Shown: in pieces, positions 51,469-61,583 of the stretch
How positions within the stretch are numbered: position 1 is the first letter of the stretch
Layout of the letters: the number at the start of each line of letters is the position of its first letter
Source: Anaerostipes hominis (ex Lee et al. 2021)
Lineage (GTDB): Bacteria > Bacillota > Clostridia > Lachnospirales > Lachnospiraceae
Direction: 5' to 3'
DNA length: 64,000 bases
NCBI RefSeq assembly: GCF_002270485.1
Contig: NZ_NQOG01000005.1
Location: forward strand, 1-64,000
The notes under the pieces: model-generated
Database searches by the model: none
What the model was told of the DNA's origin: nothing
The model's input: only the letters and a program-made list of their open reading frames with translations
Translations under genes and position numbers: made by a program

Positions 51469-53760
51469 TTAAGAAGAACAAACTTCGCAATCTTCAACTT
51501 CAAGGCTTTTGGACCGCATGTAATAAATTGTTTTGACTCCCTGTTCCCATGCCAGGATATAGAGGTCCAGGACTTTTCGGAACGTGTATTCATTGGTGAT
51601 ATACAGATTCATGCTCTGTGCCTGGTCGATGTGTCTCTGACGGACACCGCATGCTCTCACAGACCAGGTCTGGTCAATATAGTGGGCATTTTTATAATAC
51701 CAGAACGTCTCCATGGACAGTTCAGGGGCAACTCTTGGGATCAGCCCATATTTCTTCTCTTCCAGAAAGTACCGGTTCATGACAGGATCCAGGCCTGCCG
51801 TGGTCCCGGCGATAATACTGGTGCTGCTTGTAGGTGCTGCGGCAAGCAGATAGCCGTTGCGCAGCCCGTGTTTTTTGATCCGGTCCTCAAGTACTTTCCA
51901 GCGTCCTTTTGTGAGACCACGCTTTCTGAAATATTCCCCGGTCTGCCAGTCACTGCCCGGGAAATACGGATAATATCCTTTTTCTTGGGAAATTTTTGAA
52001 CTGGCTTCCAGTGCGGCATAATGGATATCGGAAAATACTCTTTCTGCGAATTTTAAATGTTCTTCGCTCTCCCATTGTATTTTATGCTTTGCCAGCATGT
52101 GGTGATAACCGCTGACTCCGAGGCCTACGGGGCGGTATCTTCTGCTGTTGATCTCGGCATAAGGCACAGGAAAAAAGTTCAGGTCGATTACATTGTCCAG
52201 GGCCCTCACTGCACTTTCTGTGACATAGGACAGCTGCTCGTAATCGGTGACACAGAGATTCCCGAGGGAGAGGCTTGCCAGATTGCAGACTACAAAGTCT
52301 CCTGGTTTTGTGACGTTCACAACGACTTCCTCACCACCGATAATTTCAATTCTCTGTTCTGTCTGTACGGAGGCGCTCATATTCTGGGCGATCTCGGTAC
52401 AGAGGTTGCTGCAGTAGATGATACCCTTGTGTGGGTTGGGATTTGCACGGTTGACATGATCCCGGTTGAATGTAAATGGCGTTCCGGTCTCTGCTGCACT
52501 TTTGATAATCATCCTCACGATATCTTTGATGGGGATCACACGCTTACTGATTCTGTCATCCCGGACACAGTCCAGATATTTTTCTGTCCACTCCGTTCCA
52601 TAGCAGTCTTCCAGTGCATAACCTTTGACTGTGAGTATGTCGTGGGGGCACATCAGGTACCAGCTGCCTTCAATATTATCTCTTGCCTGTTCCCAGAAAT
52701 AGTCGGGATAGCAGACTGCAGGGAACACGTCGTGGGCTTTCATTCGTTCATCTCCGTTGTTTGTCCGGAGACTCAGAAATTCGGGAAGGTCTTTGTGCCA
52801 GACGTCCAGGTAAACGGCCACGGCACCCTGCCGCATTCCAAGCTGGTCTACGGCCACAGCCGTATCATTTGCAAGCCGTATCCAGCGGATCACACCTCCC
52901 GCGGCTCCCTCAAATCCCCGGATCGAGCTTCCGCTGGCCCTCACTTTTCCGAAGTAAAGGCCCATGCCTCCTCCAAATTTGCTTACTTTGGAAAAGCTGT
53001 CAATGCTTCGGTATATTCCGTCCAGGCTGTCCGGAACCGTGTCAATGAAACAGGAAGAGAGCTGATGGTAAGGTTTTCTGGCATTGGAAAGAGTCGGAGT
53101 GGCCATGGTGACTTGAAGGAGGCTTAACATATCATAAAAACGTTTGACCCACTGATTTCTGTCTTCTGTTTCCTTCATCGCCAGATGCATGGCGATGCCC
53201 ATGAACATTTCCTGGGGAGTCTCCAGAGGATTCCCCTGCCGGTCCCGGATCACATACCGGCTGAGCAGAAGTTCCAGGCCGGAATAGTGAAACAGGCTGT
53301 TTCGCTCCGGCCGGATCCAGGATGAAAACAAACGGATCTCATCTTTAGAGTAATGTTTCAGGATATAATCTCCATATAAATTCTGCTGACTCAAAAATAT
53401 AATTTTATCACAGAAATTCCGGATATGGTATTCTTCTAAATTGTTTTTAACCACAGATTCGAACTCCAGGATCTTGAGCCTTGCGGCAATATTCTCCCAT
53501 TTGGGAGCCTCCTGGGAAGTGAGCTCGGCGGCCGCCTTTACAAGCAGAAGGAGTTTCTCATGATCCTCCATATTTTCCTTCAGAAAACTCTGAAACTTCT
53601 CGTTCAGGATATTTAAGTCATATTCTTTCTGCAGAAACTCATTTTGTATGGATTTAAGAAGGTTTCCAATCGGAAATTCCTCTGTCCGGAATGCTTCCAG
53701 TATCGTCTGTCTTACAATGACAGCGTTTTCGGAGCCCTGTGCTCTTGTTATGTTTTTCAT
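51469..53760 (-). CDS. nrdA: Ribonucleoside-diphosphate reductase subunit alpha (class I)
   Basis: A 763-residue catalytic subunit reducing ribonucleotides to deoxyribonucleotides. Barrel segments include TPTLSNARKPYHQLSSCFID with an active-site Cys, NLCTEIAQN with Cys and Glu, and AAPTSSTSIIAGTTAGLDPV. The C-terminal redox pair is CEVCSS. The first ~60 residues resemble an ATP-cone-like helical region only weakly. Two NrdR-box-like sites lie upstream. Confidence 0.93.
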   Translation of the reverse strand: MKNITRAQGSENAVIVRQTILEAFRTEEFPIGNLLKSIQNEFLQKEYDLNILNEKFQSFLKENMEDHEKLLLLVKAAAELTSQEAPKWENIAARLKILEFESVVKNNLEEYHIRNFCDKIIFLSQQNLYGDYILKHYSKDEIRLFSSWIRPERNSLFHYSGLELLLSRYVIRDRQGNPLETPQEMFMGIAMHLAMKETEDRNQWVKRFYDMLSLLQVTMATPTLSNARKPYHQLSSCFIDTVPDSLDGIYRSIDSFSKVSKFGGGMGLYFGKVRASGSSIRGFEGAAGGVIRWIRLANDTAVAVDQLGMRQGAVAVYLDVWHKDLPEFLSLRTNNGDERMKAHDVFPAVCYPDYFWEQARDNIEGSWYLMCPHDILTVKGYALEDCYGTEWTEKYLDCVRDDRISKRVIPIKDIVRMIIKSAAETGTPFTFNRDHVNRANPNPHKGIIYCSNLCTEIAQNMSASVQTEQRIEIIGGEEVVVNVTKPGDFVVCNLASLSLGNLCVTDYEQLSYVTESAVRALDNVIDLNFFPVPYAEINSRRYRPVGLGVSGYHHMLAKHKIQWESEEHLKFAERVFSDIHYAALEASSKISQEKGYYPYFPGSDWQTGEYFRKRGLTKGRWKVLEDRIKKHGLRNGYLLAAAPTSSTSIIAGTTAGLDPVMNRYFLEEKKYGLIPRVAPELSMETFWYYKNAHYIDQTWSVRACGVRQRHIDQAQSMNLYITNEYTFRKVLDLYILAWEQGVKTIYYMRSKSLEVEDCEVCSS

Positions 53761-53777
53761 ATGAATTGTTCACCTTT

Positions 53778-53793
53778 CAACTATATGTAGGAT
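53778..53793 (-). promoter_or_regulatory. NrdR-box-like site, proximal
   Basis: The 16-mer here contains CTATATGTAG, matching the core of the NrdR consensus (C-W-ATATAT-W-G). It starts 32 bp before the second site, about three helix turns. Confidence 0.55.
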
Positions 53794-53809
53794 GCTAAAA
53801 ATTATATTA

Positions 53810-53825
53810 ACACAATATATTGATC
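53810..53825 (-). promoter_or_regulatory. NrdR-box-like site overlapping the nrdA promoter
   Basis: ACACAATATATTGATC matches the first 13 positions of the NrdR palindrome. On the minus strand it lies in the spacer of a promoter TTGTCA-17-TAATAT (53832-53804), so NrdR bound here would repress nrdAB. Confidence 0.65.
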
Positions 53826-53832
53826 TTGACAA

Positions 53833-54095
53833 CGCATATCAAGAATAAAACTGATGCAAAGAGACACGGGAATATATTCCTCCTGGGAAATTTCACGGGA
53901 ATTGTGCAGCTTCATTGTTTGATAGCCCCTCTCCCTAAAGCCTTTGTATATATTGATTACATTTTCAAGGTCTGTTAGGATGGATTTGTTGAAAATAACA
54001 ACACAGTAAAGATCAGAAGATTCCGTCTGATGTGTTGTGCTCAATACCCAGGCGCCGGGCTTTGAGTCCAGTTGACGAAGAAAGGATGAAAAATT
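53833..54095. other. Spacer between nrdA and the alpha-glucoside PTS gene
   Basis: About 260 bp without a supported gene. A minus-strand frame is open across it, but it starts only at a TTG without ribosome site. ATCAGA and TCTGAT (about 54018-54037) form a short inverted repeat that could be an operator for the PTS operon. Confidence 0.4.
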
Positions 54096-55652
54096 ATGAT
54101 GCAGAAAATTCAAAAATTCGGCGGGGCGATGTTTACTCCGGTTCTCTTGTTCGCCTTCGCGGGAATTGTCATAGGGATCGGAACCCTGTTTACCACAGAG
54201 ACTATTATGGGCAGTCTTGCTGCTCCGTCCAGCATGTGGTACAAATGCTGGAATGTGATATTACAGGGCGGCTGGACCGTATTTAACCAGCTCCCTCTCC
54301 TGTTTGTTGTCGGACTTCCAATTGGCATGGCGAAAAAACAGAATGCCCGGTGCTGTATGGAAGCTTTGGTTTTATATCTCACATTTCACTATTTCCTGAG
54401 CACGATCCTTTCCCAGTGGGGAGGAGTCTTCGGGGTTGACTTCGCACAGGAAGTCGGCGGCACAAGCGGTCTCACAATGATCGCAAATATAAAAACCCTG
54501 GATATGGGTATGATGGGCGCACTCGCTATCGCGGGAATCGTCATTTACTTACATAACCGTTTCTTTGACACGGAACTTCCGGAATGGCTGGGTACGTTCA
54601 GCGGCTCCACCTTCGTATTCATGGTCGGATTTTTCGTGATGATTCCGGTGGCAGTCCTCGCAGCATTATTATGGCCCAAAATCCAGATTGGTATGTTTGC
54701 ATTCCAGGGATTTGTCAAAGGAGCGGGAGCTCTCGGAATATGGGTCTTCGTCTTTTTAGAGAGAGCCCTGATTCCTTTTGGCCTGCACCATATCTTATAT
54801 TCACCGTTTTATTACGACAATGTGGTGGTACCCGGAGGACTTTATGCCTACTGGGCAACCAAGCTGCCTGAGATCGCAGCGTCCGGTGCATCTTTAAAAT
54901 CGTTGGTTCCTATGGCCGGATTCACATCCACTGGGTTCTCAAAAATCTTCGGATGTCCGGGGATCGCACTGGCTTTTTACTCAACTGCGAAGAAAGAGAA
55001 GAAAAAGAAGATCCTGGGTCTGCTAATTCCGATCACACTGACCGCGATTTTCTGCGGCGTGACAGAGCCGATCGAGTTTACCTTCCTGTTCGTGGCGCCT
55101 GTACTCTTTGTAGTCCACGCACTGCTGGCGGCCACCTTATCCACTACCATGTATCTGGCAGGAATCGTAGGAATCCACTCCGGCGGAGCGATCGAAATGG
55201 CTTCTTTAAACTGGATTCCTCTGATGGGAAATCACTGGAAACAGTATCTGCTCCTGCTGGTCATCGGCCTTGTATTTACCGGAATTTATTTTGTGGTATT
55301 TAAATTTCTGATTCAGAAATTTGATTTCAAGACACCGGGTCGGGAAGATGATGATGAGATTAAATTTGGTTCCAAGAAAGAGTTCAGGGAGAAGAAAGGT
55401 TCTAAGCAGGACCAGAAAATAGAGTTTGCGCAGCTGATCCTTGAAGGCCTGGGAGGAAAGGATAACATAGAAGATGTGACAAACTGTGCAACCAGGCTCA
55501 GGGTCAATGTAAAAGATGAAAAGCTTTGTAAGGACGACCCTTATTTTAAATCCATAGGAGCCCATGGCTGCTCAGTAAATGGAAAGTCATTCCAGGTTAT
55601 TATCGGCCTGAAAGTAGCGGGCGTCCGGGACGATTTTGAGAGTTTACTGTAG
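54096..55652 (+). CDS. PTS alpha-glucoside-family transporter subunit IICB
   Basis: A 518-residue permease. The IIC part (about 1-420) has about ten hydrophobic spans and glucose-superfamily text (FNQLPLLFVVGLPIGMAKK, GVTEPIEFTFLFVAP, GIHSGGAIEMASLNW). A charged linker leads to the C-terminal IIB domain with the phospho-cysteine in VTNCATRLRVNVKD. With the GH4 enzyme and EIIA encoded downstream it makes a complete uptake and hydrolysis system for an alpha-glucoside such as maltose, trehalulose or similar. Confidence 0.87.
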   Translation: MMQKIQKFGGAMFTPVLLFAFAGIVIGIGTLFTTETIMGSLAAPSSMWYKCWNVILQGGWTVFNQLPLLFVVGLPIGMAKKQNARCCMEALVLYLTFHYFLSTILSQWGGVFGVDFAQEVGGTSGLTMIANIKTLDMGMMGALAIAGIVIYLHNRFFDTELPEWLGTFSGSTFVFMVGFFVMIPVAVLAALLWPKIQIGMFAFQGFVKGAGALGIWVFVFLERALIPFGLHHILYSPFYYDNVVVPGGLYAYWATKLPEIAASGASLKSLVPMAGFTSTGFSKIFGCPGIALAFYSTAKKEKKKKILGLLIPITLTAIFCGVTEPIEFTFLFVAPVLFVVHALLAATLSTTMYLAGIVGIHSGGAIEMASLNWIPLMGNHWKQYLLLLVIGLVFTGIYFVVFKFLIQKFDFKTPGREDDDEIKFGSKKEFREKKGSKQDQKIEFAQLILEGLGGKDNIEDVTNCATRLRVNVKDEKLCKDDPYFKSIGAHGCSVNGKSFQVIIGLKVAGVRDDFESLL

Positions 55653-55684
55653 TAGGTTGAATTAAGAAAGCAGGGAAAAAGATG

Positions 55685-56164
55685 ATGAATGTAAAAAGCA
55701 GCAGATTAGACAGGTATTACAATATCGCCAGGGTCCTCCTTTGCCTGACACCGTTCGTGTGCCTTGCGTACCTTTCCATGGGAGCGGCCAGAGTGGGAGG
55801 CTCAGTCTCAGCCGCGATCGGGGAGGACCCTAAGCTTGCGGTGATGTTTCTGGTGTCTATGATCAATCCGTTTATCGCATACCTCATGACGTTTATGCAG
55901 AAGAAATTACACATGGATGCTGCCTATGCAGTTGTCAATCTCACCCTGCTCATTGCGGCAGAAATCATGCTTCAGAACATCTGGTATATCCTGCTCCTTG
56001 GGTTTATACTGTATAAGACAACCCGGGAGAGCGGACTGACCGTCAGGGAGAGCTTTAAAAAAGTTTGGAGGAATCAGTTTCTGAGTGTTATTTCAGGGAG
56101 CCTTGTCGTGATCGCGCTGTGCTCTGTCTGCCTGTTTGCAACCATAAGAATTGCGCTGCATTAA
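55685..56164 (+). CDS. Small membrane protein in the alpha-glucoside PTS operon
   Basis: About 159 residues with four probable membrane spans (VLLCLTPFVCLAYLSMGA, MFLVSMINPFIAYLMTFM, AVVNLTLLIAAEIML-IWYILLLGFIL, LSVISGSLVVIALCSVCLF). I do not recognise a named family. It follows the IICB gene by 32 bp in the same direction, so it is probably co-transcribed; an accessory role in transport is only inferred. Confidence 0.65.
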   Translation: MNVKSSRLDRYYNIARVLLCLTPFVCLAYLSMGAARVGGSVSAAIGEDPKLAVMFLVSMINPFIAYLMTFMQKKLHMDAAYAVVNLTLLIAAEIMLQNIWYILLLGFILYKTTRESGLTVRESFKKVWRNQFLSVISGSLVVIALCSVCLFATIRIALH

Positions 56165-56208
56165 GCAGAAAATGGACGTAATTTCTACCGGATAAGTATC
56201 CATCTAAC

Positions 56209-56274
56209 AATAGTTTTTTACCACTATTGTAGGAGCGCATTTTAAAGCGCGACGGAAATAGTGGTAAAAAACTC
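56209..56274. repeat. 66-bp dispersed palindromic element, copy 2
   Basis: Inverted relative to copy 1 at 22951-23016. Outer arms AGTTTTTTACCACTATT and AATAGTGGTAAAAAACT match perfectly over 17 bp; the inner stem is GCGC/GCGC. It lies between two convergent genes, a place suited to a bidirectional terminator. Confidence 0.85.
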
Positions 56275-56292
56275 ATTGAATGAAATATCTGT

Positions 56293-56532
56293 TTACATAT
56301 CTCCGATAGAGAAGTTCACCAGGCGAAAATAGTCTTTTACATCCGGAATCGTCAGACGGAGGCACAGAGGGCCGCCGTTTTTTCTGTATTCCTGATATAA
56401 ACCTTTCTGGATCATGCGGCTGTTCCATATATCCAGAGGCTTACCGCCGTCAGTCCAAAGAATCACCGGCCCGCTGCAATGGTCTGCAAGGCACAGAAAT
56501 TCATCCAGGTTAAAAATATAAAGTTTTATCAT
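56293..56532 (-). CDS. Small conserved-looking hypothetical protein
   Basis: A 79-residue protein, MIKLYIFNLDEFLCLADHC at the start and a C-terminal IPDVKDYFRLVNFSIGD segment. It reads as a compact alpha/beta protein with no signal peptide. GAAAGGAGGGCAGATCA gives it a strong ribosome site. I know similar small proteins near carbohydrate genes in Lachnospiraceae but no function. It could be mistaken for a shadow, but no gene overlaps it. Confidence 0.6.
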   Translation of the reverse strand: MIKLYIFNLDEFLCLADHCSGPVILWTDGGKPLDIWNSRMIQKGLYQEYRKNGGPLCLRLTIPDVKDYFRLVNFSIGDM

Positions 56533-56601
56533 TGATCTGCCCTCCTTTCATAGATTACAGTTTTTAGGAGAGAAAGAATCGGGGCCCTGTTTCTGTTCTG
56601 C

Positions 56602-56639
56602 TTATCTGTAATATCATTATAACGAAAAAATACAGATAA
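56602..56639 (-). promoter_or_regulatory. Inverted repeat flanking a -10 box, possible operator
   Basis: TTATCTGTA (56602-56610) and TACAGATAA (56631-56639) are perfect 9-bp inverted arms. On the minus strand a TATAAT (56621-56616) lies between them, about 85 bp before the small gene at 56532. A repressor site or a hairpin are both possible. Confidence 0.5.
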
Positions 56640-56649
56640 AAATATAAGA

Positions 56650-58507
<1,858 letters not shown>

Positions 58508-58526
58508 GTCAAATGGGAGGTATGGG

Positions 58527-59012
58527 ATGTTCGGATTTTTAAAGGGAAAAAGTAAAAAAGAGAAGATATTTTATTCCATGGTAACAGGAAAGAGTATTGA
58601 TCTTTCTGAGGTAGATGATGAAATGTTTGCAGGAAGGGTTCTGGGTGACGGGATTGCTGTCTGGCCGGAGGAGGATGTGTTTTCGGCTCCCTGCACCGGT
58701 ACAGTGACTACGGTGACGGATACAAAGCATGCCATCGGTCTTGAGAACGGTGACGGTGTTCAGGTGCTCATTCATATCGGACTGGACACGGTAAAACTTG
58801 ATGGAAAGGGCTTTGAAACTTATGTGGAGCCAGGACAGAAGGTAAAAGTCGGTGATCCCCTTGTAAAGGTGGACCGTCAGATGCTCAGGGAAGAAAAAAT
58901 TCCGGACGTCTCCATGCTGGTTTTCATAGAACCAAACGGACATAAACTGACTAAATTTTATACACGACAGACAGTGGAGGCGGGAACAAGTCCTCTGGTG
59001 GAATACGAGTAG
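58527..59012 (+). CDS. PTS glucose-family subunit IIA
   Basis: A 161-residue IIA(Glc)-type protein. FSAPCTGTVTTVTDTKHAIGL and the phospho-His segment VQVLIHIGLDTVKL are diagnostic. It supplies phosphate to the IICB permease at 54096, which lacks its own IIA domain. It follows the GH4 gene by 19 bp. Confidence 0.9.
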   Translation: MFGFLKGKSKKEKIFYSMVTGKSIDLSEVDDEMFAGRVLGDGIAVWPEEDVFSAPCTGTVTTVTDTKHAIGLENGDGVQVLIHIGLDTVKLDGKGFETYVEPGQKVKVGDPLVKVDRQMLREEKIPDVSMLVFIEPNGHKLTKFYTRQTVEAGTSPLVEYE

Positions 59013-59028
59013 GAAATTTCTCCATTAT

Positions 59029-59066
59029 TGCAAGGCAGGTATCATGAGGATATCTGCCTTCTTGCA
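59029..59066 (+). terminator. Hairpin after the IIA gene
   Basis: AAGGCAGGTATC and GATATCTGCCTT form a 12-bp stem with one G-U pair; TGCAA/TTGCA can extend it past a bulge. No strong T-run is present. Confidence 0.55.
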
Positions 59067-59070
59067 TCAA

Positions 59071-59099
59071 TGGACAAAATGTGGGAAATAGAGTAAAAT
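59071..59099 (+). promoter_or_regulatory. Putative promoter of the RpiR regulator pair
   Basis: TGGACA (59071-59076), 17-bp spacer, TAAAAT (59094-59099), 58 bp before the first regulator. Confidence 0.6.
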
Positions 59100-59156
59100 T
59101 AGGGTAAGATTCAGGAACCAGAAGGCGGCGGAAGCATTTATGAGGTAGATGTCTTT

Positions 59157-59942
59157 ATGAAATTAGATGAACTGGTGAACAAGCATTACGGACAGCTCAA
59201 TGAAAATGATTTATACATATGGAATTACATATTTTCACACAGGAAAGAGTGTGAAAAGCTTACCATAGACCAGCTGGCTTTTAAGTGCAGTGTGTCGAGG
59301 ACAACCGTTCTGCGGTTTGCCCAGAAACTGTCCTTAAAAGGTTATGGTGAACTAAAGGTCTTTTTAAAGCTTGATAATCAGGAGGCAAAGGAAAACATCG
59401 GGCATGTGGACATGGTCTGTGAGTCTTACCGCCGGGTGATCGACAGCATGAAAGAAAAGGACTGTACAGATATCTTTAGGAAGTTTGATCAGGCAAAGAA
59501 TATCTACGTGTATGGGATCGGCATGATCCAGTCTTCCATTAAAAAAGAGTTAAAGCGGACCTTCATGATGAGCGGGAGGCTGATCTATGATCTGAGCGGA
59601 TATGAGGAAGCGGAAAGGCTTCTCAGCATTGTCACGGAGGATGACTTGTTTATCATCATATCTGTTTCAGGAGAGAATGAATTTATCAATAACTTTACTA
59701 AAAATCTAAAGATCCGGGGCGTCTCTGTGCTGTCCATCACGAAGCTTCGGGAAAATACGCTGGCACATATGGCGGACTATGCTCTCTACGTTACTGAGAC
59801 GGTGTTTTCCCAGCCGTTCAGTCACATAGAGTATGATTCTCTCACATCATATTTCATTTTGATTGAGATTTTATTTTTAAAGTACATGGAATATAAGACA
59901 AAAAAAGAGGAGATAGCGGATGAGGCTGGAAACCCTGATTGA
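59157..59942 (+). CDS. MurR/RpiR family transcriptional regulator 1
   Basis: A 261-residue sugar-phosphate-responsive regulator. The N-terminal helix-turn-helix is LTIDQLAFKCSVSRTTVLRFAQKLSLKGY; the C-terminal SIS domain has YVYGIGMIQSSIKKELKR and the DLFIIISVSGENEF loop. It likely controls the adjacent alpha-glucoside genes. It overlaps the second, related regulator gene by 23 bp. Confidence 0.87.
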   Translation: MKLDELVNKHYGQLNENDLYIWNYIFSHRKECEKLTIDQLAFKCSVSRTTVLRFAQKLSLKGYGELKVFLKLDNQEAKENIGHVDMVCESYRRVIDSMKEKDCTDIFRKFDQAKNIYVYGIGMIQSSIKKELKRTFMMSGRLIYDLSGYEEAERLLSIVTEDDLFIIISVSGENEFINNFTKNLKIRGVSVLSITKLRENTLAHMADYALYVTETVFSQPFSHIEYDSLTSYFILIEILFLKYMEYKTKKEEIADEAGNPD

Positions 59943-60678
59943 AGAAAATTATGATAAACTGAATGAAAATGATTTGAGTGTCTGGAACTATATTCTGCGG
60001 CATAAGAAGGAGTGTCAGACCATGTCGATCCAGGAGCTGGCAAAACAGTGCCATGTGTCCCACACAACAGTCTCAAGATTTACTCATAAACTGGGGATGG
60101 AAGGCTACGGGGAACTGAAGATTTTTTTGAAATGGGACAGCCGGGAGGAGGAATCCTTCGATGTGAGGGAGATCGAGCGGGTCTACCAGGACTACATAAA
60201 GACTCTGGATATGATGAAGGACAGGGACTGTTCTGATGTCTCAGAGATGCTTTCCAAGGCCGGAAGCATATATGTATACGGAACAGGAGCGGTCCAGAAA
60301 AATGCTGCAAGAGAGTTAAAGAAGAACCTGCTTTTCCTGGACTATTTATGTAATTTGATTGAAGGACGAGATGAAATAAAGATGGTGCTGGAAATCGTAA
60401 AAGAGGGAGATGTATTTTTTCTGTTTTCTCTTTCCGGTGAAAATGCCTTTGTCAATGAGCTGACAGGCAGGCTGAAAGCAAAGGGTGTCAAAATCATCTC
60501 TGTGACAAAAGTGGGGAATAATGAGCTGTCGCGGCTCAGTGATATCAGCCTTCAGTTCTATGCTCATCCGGTGCTGAAGGGAAGGTGTAATTCCGATGTA
60601 TATATGACGGCTCAGTTTTTTGTGGTCAATGAGTTTTTACTTTTAAAGGGATTGGAGTATGGAAGAAGTGAAGAGTGA
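59920..60678 (+). CDS. MurR/RpiR family transcriptional regulator 2
   Basis: A 252-residue paralogue of the preceding gene with the same layout: helix-turn-helix MSIQELAKQCHVSHTTVSRFTHKLGMEGYGELK and SIS domain YVYGTGAVQKNAARELKKN. Shared words such as EENYDKLNENDL/NKHYGQLNENDL and HKKECQ/HRKECE show that the pair arose by duplication. The overlap of 23 bp means joint expression; the two may form a heteromer or divide two sugar signals. Confidence 0.87.
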   Translation: MRLETLIEENYDKLNENDLSVWNYILRHKKECQTMSIQELAKQCHVSHTTVSRFTHKLGMEGYGELKIFLKWDSREEESFDVREIERVYQDYIKTLDMMKDRDCSDVSEMLSKAGSIYVYGTGAVQKNAARELKKNLLFLDYLCNLIEGRDEIKMVLEIVKEGDVFFLFSLSGENAFVNELTGRLKAKGVKIISVTKVGNNELSRLSDISLQFYAHPVLKGRCNSDVYMTAQFFVVNEFLLLKGLEYGRSEE

Positions 60679-60751
60679 ATTCTAAAAGGTACAATAGACG
60701 GTCTTTCTCTTTTCTGTTAAAATAAAAAGAAAAATCAGGTGGTGACAGATC

Positions 60752-61522
60752 ATGTTTGTAGAAGAAAGACAGCAAAAGATTCTTGAACTTTTGCATGAAA
60801 ATCAGAAAGTAAAAGTAAAAGAGCTGAGCCGGATGTTTGAGGTTACAGAAGACTGTATCCGGAAAGATCTGGCCAGTATGGAAGGCCGCGGCCTTTTAAA
60901 GCGTGCCTATGGAGGTGCTGTTTTGACGGAAGGCATGCACCCGGGGCACAGCAATGCGGTTTCTTCAAGGAAGGAAACGAACCTGAAAGAAAAACAGAGG
61001 ATTGCAAAAAAAGCGGTAAAGCTGATCAGCGACGGGGATGTGGTTTTTTTGGACACATCCACAACGAACCTGGAGGTTGCGCGGGAAATCATCCGTTCTA
61101 AACGGAAAGTGACGGTCGTAAGCTGTATGCTGGATATCGCAAATCTGTTCGCAGCAGATGTAAACACTGGATTTATACTTTTAGGAGGAGAGTTCAACCG
61201 TTCTCAGATTGGGTTCCTGGGTTCGCTGACCCTTTCTATGATGGAGAACTTCAGATTTGATCTCTGCTTTATGGGTGTTGTCGGGGCGGATATAAAAGGA
61301 AATGAAGTCACTACCTATGTTCCGGAGGACGGAGCCATGAAGCGGAAGGCCATTGATAAAAGCCGCAGAAGATATCTGGTGATGGAGACAAAAAAGTTTG
61401 ATTTCCAGGCAAATTATGTCTTCACAGATTTCACACAGGTAGATGGGGTGATCTGTGAGAAGGAGCCTCAGGAAGAGATAAGAGAAGTGCTGAGAGAATA
61501 TGGAACAGAGATCATAGCATGA
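60752..61522 (+). CDS. DeoR/GlpR family transcriptional regulator
   Basis: A 256-residue regulator. The helix-turn-helix KVKVKELSRMFEVTEDCIRKDLASMEGRGLLKRAYGGAV is followed by the sugar-phosphate domain with DGDVVFLDTSTTNLEVA and FDLCFMGVVGAD. It sits directly after the RpiR pair with its own ribosome site and may control sugar genes outside the window. Its usual D-tract VSE-T-RRD reads VTEDCIRKD. Confidence 0.88.
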   Translation: MFVEERQQKILELLHENQKVKVKELSRMFEVTEDCIRKDLASMEGRGLLKRAYGGAVLTEGMHPGHSNAVSSRKETNLKEKQRIAKKAVKLISDGDVVFLDTSTTNLEVAREIIRSKRKVTVVSCMLDIANLFAADVNTGFILLGGEFNRSQIGFLGSLTLSMMENFRFDLCFMGVVGADIKGNEVTTYVPEDGAMKRKAIDKSRRRYLVMETKKFDFQANYVFTDFTQVDGVICEKEPQEEIREVLREYGTEIIA

Positions 61523-61583
61523 CAGTTCCTGTATGATCTCCGCTCGATTTTTGAAATGTATGGATAGCAATACAAGGTTAAAA

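Noticed and set aside
52057-53127. Plus-strand frame of 356 codons
   Set aside because: It lies wholly antisense to nrdA, has low-complexity Cys/His-rich text, and no domain I recognise.
53802-54113. Minus-strand frame of 103 codons between nrdA and the PTS gene
   Set aside because: It begins at TTG without a ribosome site, covers an NrdR-like box and the nrdA promoter, and overlaps the PTS start. The text looks somewhat protein-like, so a remnant cannot be excluded.
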